A DNA stretch of 64,000 nucleotides from an uncultured Opitutales bacterium. GTDB taxonomy: Bacteria > Verrucomicrobiota > Verrucomicrobiia > Opitutales > Intestinicryptomonadaceae. The stretch is from contig URJJ01000004.1 of NCBI GenBank assembly GCA_900548185.1, positions 28,058 to 92,057 on the forward strand, written 5' to 3'. The notes beneath the pieces were generated by a model. That model did not search any database and was not told the DNA's origin. It worked only from the letters and a program-made list of their open reading frames with translations. The position numbers and the translations under genes were made by a program. Positions within the stretch are counted from its first letter, which is position 1, and each line of letters begins with the position of its first letter. Shown piece by piece: positions 35,956-44,330 of the stretch.

Positions 35956-36657
35956 TCAGCGCCGCTGGGAGAGGAGCACGCGCAGTATGTAAAAGTAAAG
36001 CATAACTACCGACGAAAAGAGGCCGAGGGCGGCCGCGACATACTGGTCTCCGCGGTAGTTTTTGAATATGGCGTTTGTCTCGTAGAGAATCGACGCGCTC
36101 GCGAGGGCTATCATCGCCGCAGAAAACCACAGGCCGAGGTCGAAGCCGAAAATCACGGCGCAGACGATTATTCCCAAAGAAACCGGAAATCCGATTGCCA
36201 GAACCGAGCGCAGGAAGGAGAAGTCGCTGCCCGTGAATATCACCGTGCAGGTTAGCCCCACCGTCATTGCGCCTGTGAGGACGGCCGCCTGGATTATTGT
36301 GTCGGGCGCTATCTGGTTTGCGAGTATGAGAAGCGGCATCATTACGACCGCCATCGCCCCGACGTACAGCGCGAGGCCCGCATACTGGACGCCCAGCGAC
36401 TTTGGGCTCTGCGACATCGACGAGGCGAGCCACGACACGCCTACAAGGGCCAGCATCACAATGAGCCAGTTGCGCCCCTGCGTCATCGCCGCCGCAAGCT
36501 CCAGGGCCGGGGGCCACGAGAGCAGGAAGGCTTCCAGCCCGGCGAATGCGGCGACCGCCAGGGCCAGGTTCAGATATGTCTTTTTGACAAACGAGGCCCG
36601 CTCTTCGGAATTGCGGAGCGCCGTCTGGCTTTGATAGTAGCTTGCTGTTTCGTTCAT
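35956..36657 (-). CDS. Bax inhibitor-1 (BI-1/YccA) family membrane protein
   Basis: 233 residues with seven predicted helices after a polar N-terminus (MNETASYYQSQ...EERASFVKKTYLNLA). The BI-1 family pattern includes VGMTCTVIFTGSDFSFL-like sequence (here VGLTCTVIFTGSDFSFL), ASILYETNAIFKNYRGDQYV and the Asp-containing C-terminal loop. Members are membrane proteins linked to pH-dependent calcium leak or to FtsH regulation. It lies 76 bases upstream of the protease gene on the same strand. Confidence 0.9.
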   Translation of the reverse strand: MNETASYYQSQTALRNSEERASFVKKTYLNLALAVAAFAGLEAFLLSWPPALELAAAMTQGRNWLIVMLALVGVSWLASSMSQSPKSLGVQYAGLALYVGAMAVVMMPLLILANQIAPDTIIQAAVLTGAMTVGLTCTVIFTGSDFSFLRSVLAIGFPVSLGIIVCAVIFGFDLGLWFSAAMIALASASILYETNAIFKNYRGDQYVAAALGLFSSVVMLYFYILRVLLSQRR

Positions 36658-36876
36658 CTTTCAGGTATCGTAAATGCGCGGCTTTTATTGAGGGGCGCGC
36701 GCTCCATGCTGCGCGGCGGCGGCATTTTCTGTTTTGACTTAAAAAGGCCCGCGGCGTTCAAAAAAATTTGCGGCGTCTGGCGCTTTTGGAGTGTCGGGGA
36801 GGAAAGATTTTACGGCTTTTTAAAAAAGGCAATCCAAATCTGCGCCGCGCAGGGCGGGGCGGGCGGAAATTCTGCT

Positions 36877-36882
36877 TTGACA
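36877..36882 (+). promoter_or_regulatory. Consensus -35 hexamer upstream of the CDF transporter
   Basis: TTGACA lies 22 bases before the ATG at 36905 and 43 bases before the in-frame ATG at 36926. If it is a real -35 element, transcription would begin close to 36910, which would favour 36926 as the translation start. The -10 match (CAATAT at 36901) is poor. Confidence 0.25.
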
Positions 36883-36904
36883 TGCCCCGCCTGCGGGATT
36901 CAAT

Positions 36905-37933
36905 ATGCGGGTTCTTTTTCTACCTATGGAAGCCGGATGCAGACGGGGCGAGCGCGACGACGGGGCGGTGAAGCAGAGGGTCCAGCTTTGGATTGTCTGC
37001 GGTTCGGTCGCGCTTCTTGCGGCTAAGTTTGCCGCGTTTTTTCTGACGAATTCAGTGGCGGTGCTGACGGACGCAATGGAGAGCATCGTGAACGTGGCGG
37101 CGGGCTTTGTCAGCCTGTGGAGCCTGCGCCTCGCCTCGCGCCCGAAGGACGGCGACCACCCGTTCGGCCACGGGAAAATCGAGCTCATATCGGCGTCGCT
37201 GGAGGGGCTTATGATAATTGCGGCGGGGGCCGTCATAATTTTTGAGGGTGGCCGCAGGCTTTTTGAGCCGTCCCCCGTGGGGAGCCTGGACGTCGGCATA
37301 GCCGTGGTTGCGGCGGCGGGGGCGGCGAACTTTCTGATGGGCTCCGTCAGCATACGCATGGGACGGAAGTTCGATTCCGTCGCCCTTGTGGCCGGCGGGA
37401 GGCACCTGCATTCCGACACCTACTCGACCGTCGGCCTCGTCGCGGGCCTGCTTGTCCTCTACTTCACGGGAATCGCCTGGATTGACAGCCTGCTTGCCCT
37501 CCTTTTCGGCGGGCTAATACTTGCAACCGGCGTTTCCATACTCCGCAAAACCGTCGCAAACCTCACCGACGAGGCCGACGGCGAGGCGCTCGGGAAAATT
37601 TTGGACGTCATAAATTCGGCAAGGCGGGACGACTGGATAGACGTCCACAACATGAAAGTCATAAAGTACGGCAGTTGGCACTACATCGACTGCGACCTGA
37701 CCCTCCCGCGCTTTTACAATATAAAACGGGGCCACGACTCCTACGAGCTTCTGAAGGGGGCTCTCACTTCCGGATTTTCTGAAAAGATACTGTTTTCAAT
37801 ACACTTCGACCCGTGCAAGCCCAAGCACTGCCGGTACTGTCCCGTCGCAGGGTGCCCGACGCGCTCGGAGGCGTTTGAAAAGCCGCTTGCGCTTACCATG
37901 GACTGCATGACCCACGTCGAAAAGCACGACTGA
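36905..37933 (+). CDS. Cation diffusion facilitator family metal transporter
   Basis: 342 residues from the ATG at 36905 (335 from 36926, also possible). It has six helices with metal-site motifs NSVAVLTDAMESIVNV (TM2), DHPFGHGKIELI (cytoplasmic loop) and HLHSDTYSTVGLV (TM5), which place it with H+/Zn2+, Fe2+ or Mn2+ exporters of the CDF family. The cytoplasmic C-terminal domain ends with an unusual cysteine cluster, FDPCKPKHCRYCPVAGCPTR (Cys 304, 309, 312, 317), that could bind metal. It is divergent from the BI-1 gene across 247 bases. Confidence 0.9.
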   Translation: MRVLFLPMEAGCRRGERDDGAVKQRVQLWIVCGSVALLAAKFAAFFLTNSVAVLTDAMESIVNVAAGFVSLWSLRLASRPKDGDHPFGHGKIELISASLEGLMIIAAGAVIIFEGGRRLFEPSPVGSLDVGIAVVAAAGAANFLMGSVSIRMGRKFDSVALVAGGRHLHSDTYSTVGLVAGLLVLYFTGIAWIDSLLALLFGGLILATGVSILRKTVANLTDEADGEALGKILDVINSARRDDWIDVHNMKVIKYGSWHYIDCDLTLPRFYNIKRGHDSYELLKGALTSGFSEKILFSIHFDPCKPKHCRYCPVAGCPTRSEAFEKPLALTMDCMTHVEKHD

Positions 37934-38044
37934 CCGGGGCGCCCCCCTCCGGCCTGCCCGTCATGGGTTTTGCGGATTTTTTTGGCGTCCGCAGCCGGGA
38001 AGTTGAAATTGCTGCGAATTCGCGGCGCCGCTATGGGAAATGCC

Positions 38045-38073
38045 TTGACTGCGGATTCCGCCCGGGGTAGGTT
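38045..38073 (+). promoter_or_regulatory. Possible promoter of the xrtK operon
   Basis: TTGACT (38045-38050), a 17-base spacer and TAGGTT (38068-38073) give a fair sigma-70-like arrangement about 80 bases before the xrtK start. Confidence 0.3.
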
Positions 38074-38153
38074 CGCACCGGATTTTTTGTTTCGCGCAGC
38101 TTGGGCTGCGGCGCGGAAAGCGGGCATTTTTTTCTTGTGAAAGGCGGACGGGA

Positions 38154-38693
38154 TTGAAGGGGGCAGACGTTTTTTTTGCCTTGAGGCTGGCCGGGGCTGC
38201 GGCGGTTTTTGCCGCGGCGCGCCTTCTTGGCGCATGGGCGGGAGCTTATGCATTCATAGCGCCAGCCTCGCGTTGCGCTGCCCTGCTTTCCGGCTCCCCC
38301 CAGCCTGAGCACGGGCCGGGCGGGATTCTCCTCCGCGTGGGCGGGGGCGTTGTGTCGGTTGACGCATCGTGCAGCGGCGCGCTGTTTTTTGCGGTGCTTT
38401 GCGCGGGGCTCTTTTGGATATTTTCGGCGCGCCTGCGTTCCGCCGGGGGGTTGGCTGCGTCAGCCGCGCTTTCAATCGCTGCGGCCTACCCGCTCGCCAT
38501 CGCCGCCAATGCGTGCCGGATTGCCGCCTGCGCCCGGGCGTACATTTTGTGCGGCGGGGTCCTCCCCCAAAAATACCATGCCGCCGCGCACATGGCCTGC
38601 TCCACGGCCTGCTTTTTCTTCTTCCTACTAGTTTTTTCAATCTTGGCAGTGAAAGGTTCAGATTATGTCAAATCCAGATTCGGCCCCGCTTGA
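38154..38693 (+). CDS. xrtK: Exosortase XrtK
   Basis: 179 residues from a TTG start at 38154; no ATG/GTG in frame fits, and GAAAGG precedes it. It is a multi-helix membrane protein with the exosortase/archaeosortase triad: VDASCSGALFF (Cys73), ANACRIAACA (Arg122) and YHAAAHMACSTACFFFF (His142 or His146). The very short length and the 'HMACSTACFFFF' end fit exosortase K, a variant always encoded next to a single large MSEP-CTERM protein, exactly as here. Exosortases cleave substrates at a C-terminal sorting signal in the membrane. The gene overlaps the downstream substrate gene by 29 bases. Confidence 0.85.
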   Translation: MKGADVFFALRLAGAAAVFAAARLLGAWAGAYAFIAPASRCAALLSGSPQPEHGPGGILLRVGGGVVSVDASCSGALFFAVLCAGLFWIFSARLRSAGGLAASAALSIAAAYPLAIAANACRIAACARAYILCGGVLPQKYHAAAHMACSTACFFFFLLVFSILAVKGSDYVKSRFGPA

Positions 38694-41688
38694 GCCGCCG
38701 TCATCCGATTCCCGCCCCGTCCGGCGTCCGCTGCCTGCCGCATTTTACAGCTTTCGCTCGCTTCTTTGGGCGTGGGTGCTCCCGCAGGCGCTCATGCTTT
38801 TTTGCAATCTGGGCGCCTGGGCCGTGGTGTCAGGCGACGCCTCCGCAGAAAACTCGCGCGCCGCATTCTTTCTGGCGGCCGCCAATGCGGGGTGCATTGT
38901 TGTCGGGGCTGCGCTTGCGCTCTTTCCGAAGCGGCCTTTCGGGGCCTTGGCGGCGGGCGCGTGCGAGCTCTTTTTGATGGCGTATTTCACGGGCGTTATG
39001 ATTCTCTTTTCCAAGGCCGTGCCGGACGGCGTTTCGCCGTGGATGCTCTCCGAGCTTGCGGTCGGGCTTAACATCATTTTTTGCATATTCATCCCCGGGA
39101 TTTTCGTGGGGCTGCGCGCGTGCGAGTTTAAAATAGGGGAAAACTATCTGCGCGACTTTCTGGCGTCCGTGGCGTCGGCTGCGGCCTTCCCCGTCTTGAT
39201 TTACATCGGGGGCGCCTCGCTTTTCAGGCTTTTTGAGTTTGCAATGGAGCCGCTTGAGGGCGCTTTGCCGGAGTCCGTGTTCGTGTTCATTGTGGCGTTT
39301 TTGTTTGCGTGCGCGGGGTTTGTGACCTGCATCGGAATCGGGAGGGCCCTCATTGTGCTCTACGTTGCGTCTGGAAAGTACAGGTATCTCGAATGGCTTT
39401 CGATGTTTGCGTTCTGCCTGGCGCTTCCGCTCCTGGGCCTATGCATGACTGACGGCCTGAAAGGGTTTCCGTATCCTATGAATTTCAGGATATGCATGCT
39501 CATGGTGCTTGCAAACTGCGCGGTGCTTGCAATTCCCGTCTCGGGGAATGCGCGCGCGAATTTCGCCCTGTTTGTGGCGGGGTGCGCCCTGTATTCCTTC
39601 GTATGCTACGTTGCGCTGATATTCATCCCGTTCATACCTTTTGCCATTCCCCTTATATTTATGGGGGTGGGCTTTGTCTTGATTTCTCCGGCCGCGCTTT
39701 TTGTATTTTCCTCGATGAAGCTTTCCAGGCTCTTCAGGTCGCTGCCGTGCCGCAAGTCTGCGGCCGCCGCAGGAGTTGTGGCTTTTTTGGCGATTCCCGC
39801 CTTCATAACGCTCCAGTCATTCTATTACAGGGAGCATCTGGAGCGCGGGCTCAGTTATGTTGAAAGCGCCGATACGTCTTCGCCGCGCCGGGCTTTCGGG
39901 GGCGACGCCGCTGCTGTCGTCGGGGCGGCCGAGTGGATGTTTTCCTACAAAAGGGGCGAGTACCTTCCGTTTATAACCCCTTTCAGAATGTGGATTCTCT
40001 GCGATGGCATGGTGCTGTCTGACTCCAAGCTGCGCCGCATTTACGGCGCCTTCACCGGGCGGGATTTCGATGCCGACTTGGCGGGCTCCGGCAGGCGTTC
40101 CGGCCTTTTGAACGCCTTTGGTACGTCTTTTGTGCAGACTCCCACAAATTCCTCTCGGAACCGCGAGGTGGAGGTTGAAAAGTTTACGGTTTGCGAGTCG
40201 CCTGACGGCGGGGCGGATGCGGCGGTTTTTGCGAAGCCCAAGTCGGGCGCCGCCCAGGAGCTTTACGCGAGAATTTCGATGCCGGAGGGCGTGTTCCTGT
40301 CGGGAATGGAGTTTCCGGTTGAAGGGGTTGTGAAGCGCGCAAATGTGGTTGAAAAAAAGGCGGCGCTTTGGACTTACGAAAACATCGTCGCCGAGCGCAG
40401 GGATCCGGCAATCGCCTTCTACCTGCCGGACGGGGACGTTGCCCTGAGGGCCTTCCCGGTATGGGGAGACGGTGTGAAAATCGGTTTGGAATTCGTGTGC
40501 CTGCCGGGCTTTTCCGCGTCCTGCGTTGGGATTCGCGCCTCGGGCGCCGATACCGGGGCGGTTTCTGAAAAGCCCCGCGCTTCCGCCGCCAACGCCACTG
40601 CGGGCTTTTTTGCGTGGGACGATTTTTCGGTTGCAAGCGTTCCCGAAAGCCCTGCCGTCTCCGAATTCGCCTTCGCCCGCAGGCCGTATTATGCGCTCGT
40701 CATAGACCGCTCCTCCGGGGGCGTTGACCCGGCTCTGGTCGAGTCCGCCCTCGACGCCCTCAGGGCCGCAAATCCCGGCGTCGGGCTTGCGAAGCTCTAC
40801 CTTTCAAACCTCAATTTCGAGCCTGCGGGGCGCGCGGAATTCGACGCGGAGTCGGGGAAATGGAAGGTGTCGGGGCTGGCGGGCGCGGCGGAAAAATTCC
40901 CGGCAGTTGGCGGGTTCGACTTCGCCGCATCGCTTCTTTTTGCCATGAGGGATTATGAAGCGGCCCTGGACTCCGGGTCGCTCGAAGATGCGGCGGCCTT
41001 CCCCGTCCTGGTTTTCCTCACGCGCTCCAAGCCGCCCGCCGAAATTCCAAACCCGTACTCCGCCCTCGTTCCGGAGCTGCGCGGCCCGGGTTTTCTTGCC
41101 TTTGACGGCTCCGGTCCCGCGCCCGACGCGTCGGGCGCCGCAGACCTTTCCGCGAAATCCGCAATCCTGCGCTCCGGGGATGCGCTCCGCCCGGTTCCTT
41201 CGGGCCGCCCGTCCGTCGCGGTCTTCCCGGCTTCAGGCGGCGGGAAAAAGGCGGATGCGGCGGTTCTTGTACCCCGGGGGGGAGGGGATGGCCCCGCGCT
41301 TGCGACTGCCCGGGGCGGCGTTTCAGGCAAGGCGGCTTCGGCCGCCAGGCTCTTTGCCCTGTCCGGGGCCGCGGCCAGAAACCCGGCGCTAAAGGAGGGG
41401 CTTTTTCCGGAAATAGTGGGGCTTTCCAAGGCTTCCGGAATCATGGCGCGCGAAACGTCGCTCATCGTCGTTGAAACGTCGTCGCAGGAGCGCATCATGG
41501 CGCTGGCTGAAAAGAAGGCCATGTCCTCCAATAAAAACCTCTCTTTCGGCGAGGATGACGAAGCTTTCGGCGAAGCCTCGCCGCCTAACATGCCGGAGCC
41601 ATGCGCATGGCTTGCGGCTCTCCTGGCGGCTGTTGCCGTATGTGCGGCCTCGCGCCTCGCCGGGGCGCGCCCGCGCCGCATGGGTTAG
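38665..41688 (+). CDS. MSEP/MPEP-CTERM sorting-domain membrane protein (VIT domain), XrtK substrate
   Basis: 1007 residues. Residues ~25-400 hold about ten hydrophobic helices. A VIT-like domain covers about 520-590 (EKKAALWTYENIVAERRDPA, then YLPDGDVALRAFPVWGDG). A vWA-like region begins near 674 (YYALVIDRSSGGVDPALVES) without a canonical MIDAS. The C-terminus is a textbook sorting signal: MPEP (976-979), a hydrophobic helix (about 981-998) and a basic tail RPRRMG. This architecture and the partnership with XrtK match the MSEP-CTERM family. The exported VIT/vWA half could mediate protein interaction at the surface. Its biological role is unknown. Confidence 0.85.
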   Translation: MSNPDSAPLEPPSSDSRPVRRPLPAAFYSFRSLLWAWVLPQALMLFCNLGAWAVVSGDASAENSRAAFFLAAANAGCIVVGAALALFPKRPFGALAAGACELFLMAYFTGVMILFSKAVPDGVSPWMLSELAVGLNIIFCIFIPGIFVGLRACEFKIGENYLRDFLASVASAAAFPVLIYIGGASLFRLFEFAMEPLEGALPESVFVFIVAFLFACAGFVTCIGIGRALIVLYVASGKYRYLEWLSMFAFCLALPLLGLCMTDGLKGFPYPMNFRICMLMVLANCAVLAIPVSGNARANFALFVAGCALYSFVCYVALIFIPFIPFAIPLIFMGVGFVLISPAALFVFSSMKLSRLFRSLPCRKSAAAAGVVAFLAIPAFITLQSFYYREHLERGLSYVESADTSSPRRAFGGDAAAVVGAAEWMFSYKRGEYLPFITPFRMWILCDGMVLSDSKLRRIYGAFTGRDFDADLAGSGRRSGLLNAFGTSFVQTPTNSSRNREVEVEKFTVCESPDGGADAAVFAKPKSGAAQELYARISMPEGVFLSGMEFPVEGVVKRANVVEKKAALWTYENIVAERRDPAIAFYLPDGDVALRAFPVWGDGVKIGLEFVCLPGFSASCVGIRASGADTGAVSEKPRASAANATAGFFAWDDFSVASVPESPAVSEFAFARRPYYALVIDRSSGGVDPALVESALDALRAANPGVGLAKLYLSNLNFEPAGRAEFDAESGKWKVSGLAGAAEKFPAVGGFDFAASLLFAMRDYEAALDSGSLEDAAAFPVLVFLTRSKPPAEIPNPYSALVPELRGPGFLAFDGSGPAPDASGAADLSAKSAILRSGDALRPVPSGRPSVAVFPASGGGKKADAAVLVPRGGGDGPALATARGGVSGKAASAARLFALSGAAARNPALKEGLFPEIVGLSKASGIMARETSLIVVETSSQERIMALAEKKAMSSNKNLSFGEDDEAFGEASPPNMPEPCAWLAALLAAVAVCAASRLAGARPRRMG

Positions 41689-41991
41689 GAGGGTCTGCGC
41701 GGCTGCTGGGAGTTTTCTTTGCGCGGAAAAGGCTCCCTCTTGGGGCGCGGCCTTCCGATTGCGGGCCGCCGCCTTCAGGGGGGCCGGCGCATCGCGGGAT
41801 TATGGCTTGTTCCGCCGCGCGCGGCCCGCAGGGCGCCTCGCCGGGGGGAGGCAGAGGCTTTTTTTTAATCCGCTTTTTGCATGGGGGCGGGGTGGAATGA
41901 ATGCATTGCGCCTTCCCCCTTCCGGGTTTTCGCTATAACAGTTTTTGCAGTTGGGCCGATACTCCAATAAACCGCGCAAAAAAGGCCCGAT
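41689..41991. other. Intergenic interval upstream of the aldolase gene
   Basis: About 300 bases without a gene. A TATAAC hexamer at 41934-41939 could be the -10 element for the aldolase gene, but no -35 match stands at the proper spacing. Confidence 0.4.
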
Positions 41992-43044
41992 ATGACAGAC
42001 ATAGCAAAAATTCTCGGCACGGATGCCGAATATTACCTGAACCATAAATGCAGGACGATAGACAAGTCCCTCATACACGTCCCATCCCCGGACACCGTCG
42101 ATGACATATGGGTGCAGTCGGACCGCCCCGCCCGCGTGCTCTCCAGCCTCCAGTCCATTCTGGGGCACGGCAGGCTCGCCGGAACGGGATACGTCTCGAT
42201 TCTTCCCGTGGACCAGGGCATAGAGCACTCGGCCGGGGCGTCTTTTGCCTCCAATCCGCTGTACTTCGACCCGGAAAACATAGTGCGCCTCGCAATCGAG
42301 GGGGGATGCAGCGCCGTCGCCTCCACTTTCGGCGTTCTCGGGGCCGTCGCCAGAAAATACGCCCACAGGATACCTTTTGTCGTTAAGCTCAACCACAACG
42401 AGCTTTTGAGCTATCCTAACACCCACAATCAGGTCATGTTCGGCACTGTGCGCGAGGCGTGGAACATGGGGGCTGCGGCCGTCGGGGCCACGGTGTACTT
42501 CGGCTCCCCCGAAAGCAGGCGCCAGCTCGTTGAGGTGGCGGAGGCGTTCGAGGAGGCCCACGAACTCGGGATGGCCGCCATCCTGTGGTGCTATCTGAGA
42601 AACCCCGCCTTCAAAACGGACGTGGCCGACTACCATTCGGCGGCGGACCTCACCGGACAGGCCGACCACCTCGGCGTCACCATCAAGGCCGACATCGTGA
42701 AGCAGAAGCTCCCGGAGCTAAACGGCGGCTTCAGGGCGTTGAACTTTGGAAAAACCAGGGACGAAGTTTATTCAAAACTTGCCTCGGACCATCCCATAGA
42801 CCTGTGCAGGTACCAGGTTGCAAACGGATACATGGGCAGGGTCGGGCTGATAAATTCCGGAGGGGAGTCGCGCGGGGCATCCGACTTGAGGGAGGCCGTA
42901 GTTACCGCAGTGGTGAACAAGCGCGCCGGGGGCATGGGCCTCATAAGCGGCCGCAAAGCCTTCCAGCGGCCGATGAAAGACGGGGTTTCGCTGCTGCACG
43001 CAATCCAGGACGTATATCTGGACGAGTCCGTGACGGTGGCCTGA
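41992..43044 (+). CDS. fbaB: Class I fructose-bisphosphate aldolase (FbaB/DhnA type)
   Basis: 350 residues, the length of E. coli FbaB. Motifs include YVSILPVDQGIEHSAGASF at the N-terminal side of the barrel, PFVVKLNHNELLSYPN, GATVYFGSPESRRQL and GVTIKADIVKQKLPE, the lysine-containing stretch for the Schiff base. GGESRGASDLREAV and AGGMGLISGRKAFQRP form the phosphate-binding end. It splits fructose 1,6-bisphosphate in glycolysis and works in reverse in gluconeogenesis. It stands alone, with no other glycolytic gene adjacent. Confidence 0.94.
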   Translation: MTDIAKILGTDAEYYLNHKCRTIDKSLIHVPSPDTVDDIWVQSDRPARVLSSLQSILGHGRLAGTGYVSILPVDQGIEHSAGASFASNPLYFDPENIVRLAIEGGCSAVASTFGVLGAVARKYAHRIPFVVKLNHNELLSYPNTHNQVMFGTVREAWNMGAAAVGATVYFGSPESRRQLVEVAEAFEEAHELGMAAILWCYLRNPAFKTDVADYHSAADLTGQADHLGVTIKADIVKQKLPELNGGFRALNFGKTRDEVYSKLASDHPIDLCRYQVANGYMGRVGLINSGGESRGASDLREAVVTAVVNKRAGGMGLISGRKAFQRPMKDGVSLLHAIQDVYLDESVTVA

Positions 43045-43118
43045 CGCCTGTATTTGAGAATTTTGCGCGGCCCTTCCGGGATTTTGCGCCTGCGGCTGCG
43101 CCTTCTCGATTCGCCGCG

Positions 43119-43847
43119 TCATCCGCCGAAGTCGAACTCGCCCTGCGCGCCGCCCGCATCCCGGACGGGTGCCGGGGGCATTCCCTCCAGCTCGCGCGCC
43201 GCCATCTCCGCTTCCGGGAACGGGGCCATAAGCCGCTCGGCCTCCGCACGGGTTAGGCCGGGATCGAGCCACTTTTCCTCGTCGCATTTGCGGACTATGA
43301 AGGGCATTCGGAAGGGGTTGCGGCCGCCGTTATGGATTTTTGCTGCAAGCGGGTTTGCAGGGGTGGTTATTATCGAGAATCCGCGCACGGCTATTCCGGT
43401 TTCGGGGTCCGTCCAGAAATCGAAAACCCCTCCCATGGAGAATATCCCGCAGCCTTTCATGAATATTGAGTGGGGGACGGCCCTGCCGGATGGGAGGCGC
43501 ATATATTCAAAATATTCCGTGGCAGGCACGAGGCACCGCCGGAGCTTCGCCGCCTCCCGGAAGGCGGGTTTTTCAAAGAGGGTTTCGCAGCGGGCGTTCA
43601 GGGTGAGCTTCCTGAATGCTCCGGCGCGCCTTGAGAATGCGGACGGGCTTTCCCCCTCCCCGGGGCGGAGCCATCCAGGCACCATTCCCCATGTCATGGT
43701 TTCAATGCCGCCTGCCGCCACCGCAGGGCATTCGGGATGTTCAAAGGCCCTCGCGCAATCGCTTTCCAAAGCTTCGGGAGGGGCCGGACGGCCGTATCTT
43801 TTGGAGAGCCTGCCGGGGCCCGCCTTTCTCGCAAAAAAGTAGCACAC
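43119..43847 (-). CDS. SRAP (SOS response-associated peptidase, YedK/HMCES) family protein
   Basis: 242 residues from a GTG start at 43847. This start is required because the next codon is Cys (GTG-TGC), giving the invariant Cys2 that becomes the catalytic N-terminus after Met removal; the frame is open further to 43901 but homology begins here. Other features are MTWGMVPGW, NARCETLFEKPAF, CLVPATEYFEY (catalytic Glu) and ITTPANPLAAKIH followed by RMPFIV. SRAP proteins form covalent crosslinks to abasic sites in single-stranded DNA. The usual compact H-x-RMP motif is stretched here to KIHNGGRNPFRMP. Confidence 0.9.
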   Translation of the reverse strand: MCYFFARKAGPGRLSKRYGRPAPPEALESDCARAFEHPECPAVAAGGIETMTWGMVPGWLRPGEGESPSAFSRRAGAFRKLTLNARCETLFEKPAFREAAKLRRCLVPATEYFEYMRLPSGRAVPHSIFMKGCGIFSMGGVFDFWTDPETGIAVRGFSIITTPANPLAAKIHNGGRNPFRMPFIVRKCDEEKWLDPGLTRAEAERLMAPFPEAEMAARELEGMPPAPVRDAGGAQGEFDFGG

Positions 43848-44262
43848 GCATTTTTTTATGCGCCTGCGCGCGCAAAATGCAAGCGGCGATGTTTTCGGCA
43901 CAGGTTTTTGCCGGAAATTTTTAATGCAAGCAGGCCCTTTCTTGCGTCGTCTCGGGGGGGCGGCGGAACCCCCGTGGAGGTTTGAGAAAGCCTGTTTCCG
44001 CTTCCGCGCACCGCCCGTTGCGGGGAGCTTAAAACCGTATTTTGCGGCGAACGGGATTGCAAATTTGCCGGCCTGACGCCCCGCTTTCCCCCAATTCGCC
44101 GCTTCAGTTTGTAGGCGGCTTTTGGTGGAGACTTGCGGGTTTGCCTTCCCCCGCCTTGCGAGATGGAAAAACGCCTCGCGCCTGCGGGCAAATGCGGAGT
44201 TTTACGCTATCTGCCGGAGAATCCTCCGGGCGCAAAGCCCCGCCGCGCCCCCCGGTACGCCG
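43848..44262. other. Gene-free interval between the SRAP gene and the ffh terminator
   Basis: About 415 bases without a supportable gene on either strand. It must contain the SRAP promoter near 43850-43950. Confidence 0.45.
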
Positions 44263-44263
44263 C

Positions 44264-44295
44264 AAAAAAAAACCGGCGCGGTTTTCCCGTGCCGG
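44264..44295 (-). terminator. Intrinsic terminator of ffh
   Basis: On the minus strand a 9-bp stem (arms 44287-44295 and 44273-44281, one A-C mismatch) with a 5-base loop is followed by nine Ts (44264-44272). It starts 36 bases after the ffh stop. Confidence 0.85.
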
Positions 44296-44330
44296 CCTGC
44301 TGCCCGGTATTTCGGGCCTGGGATTCGCAT

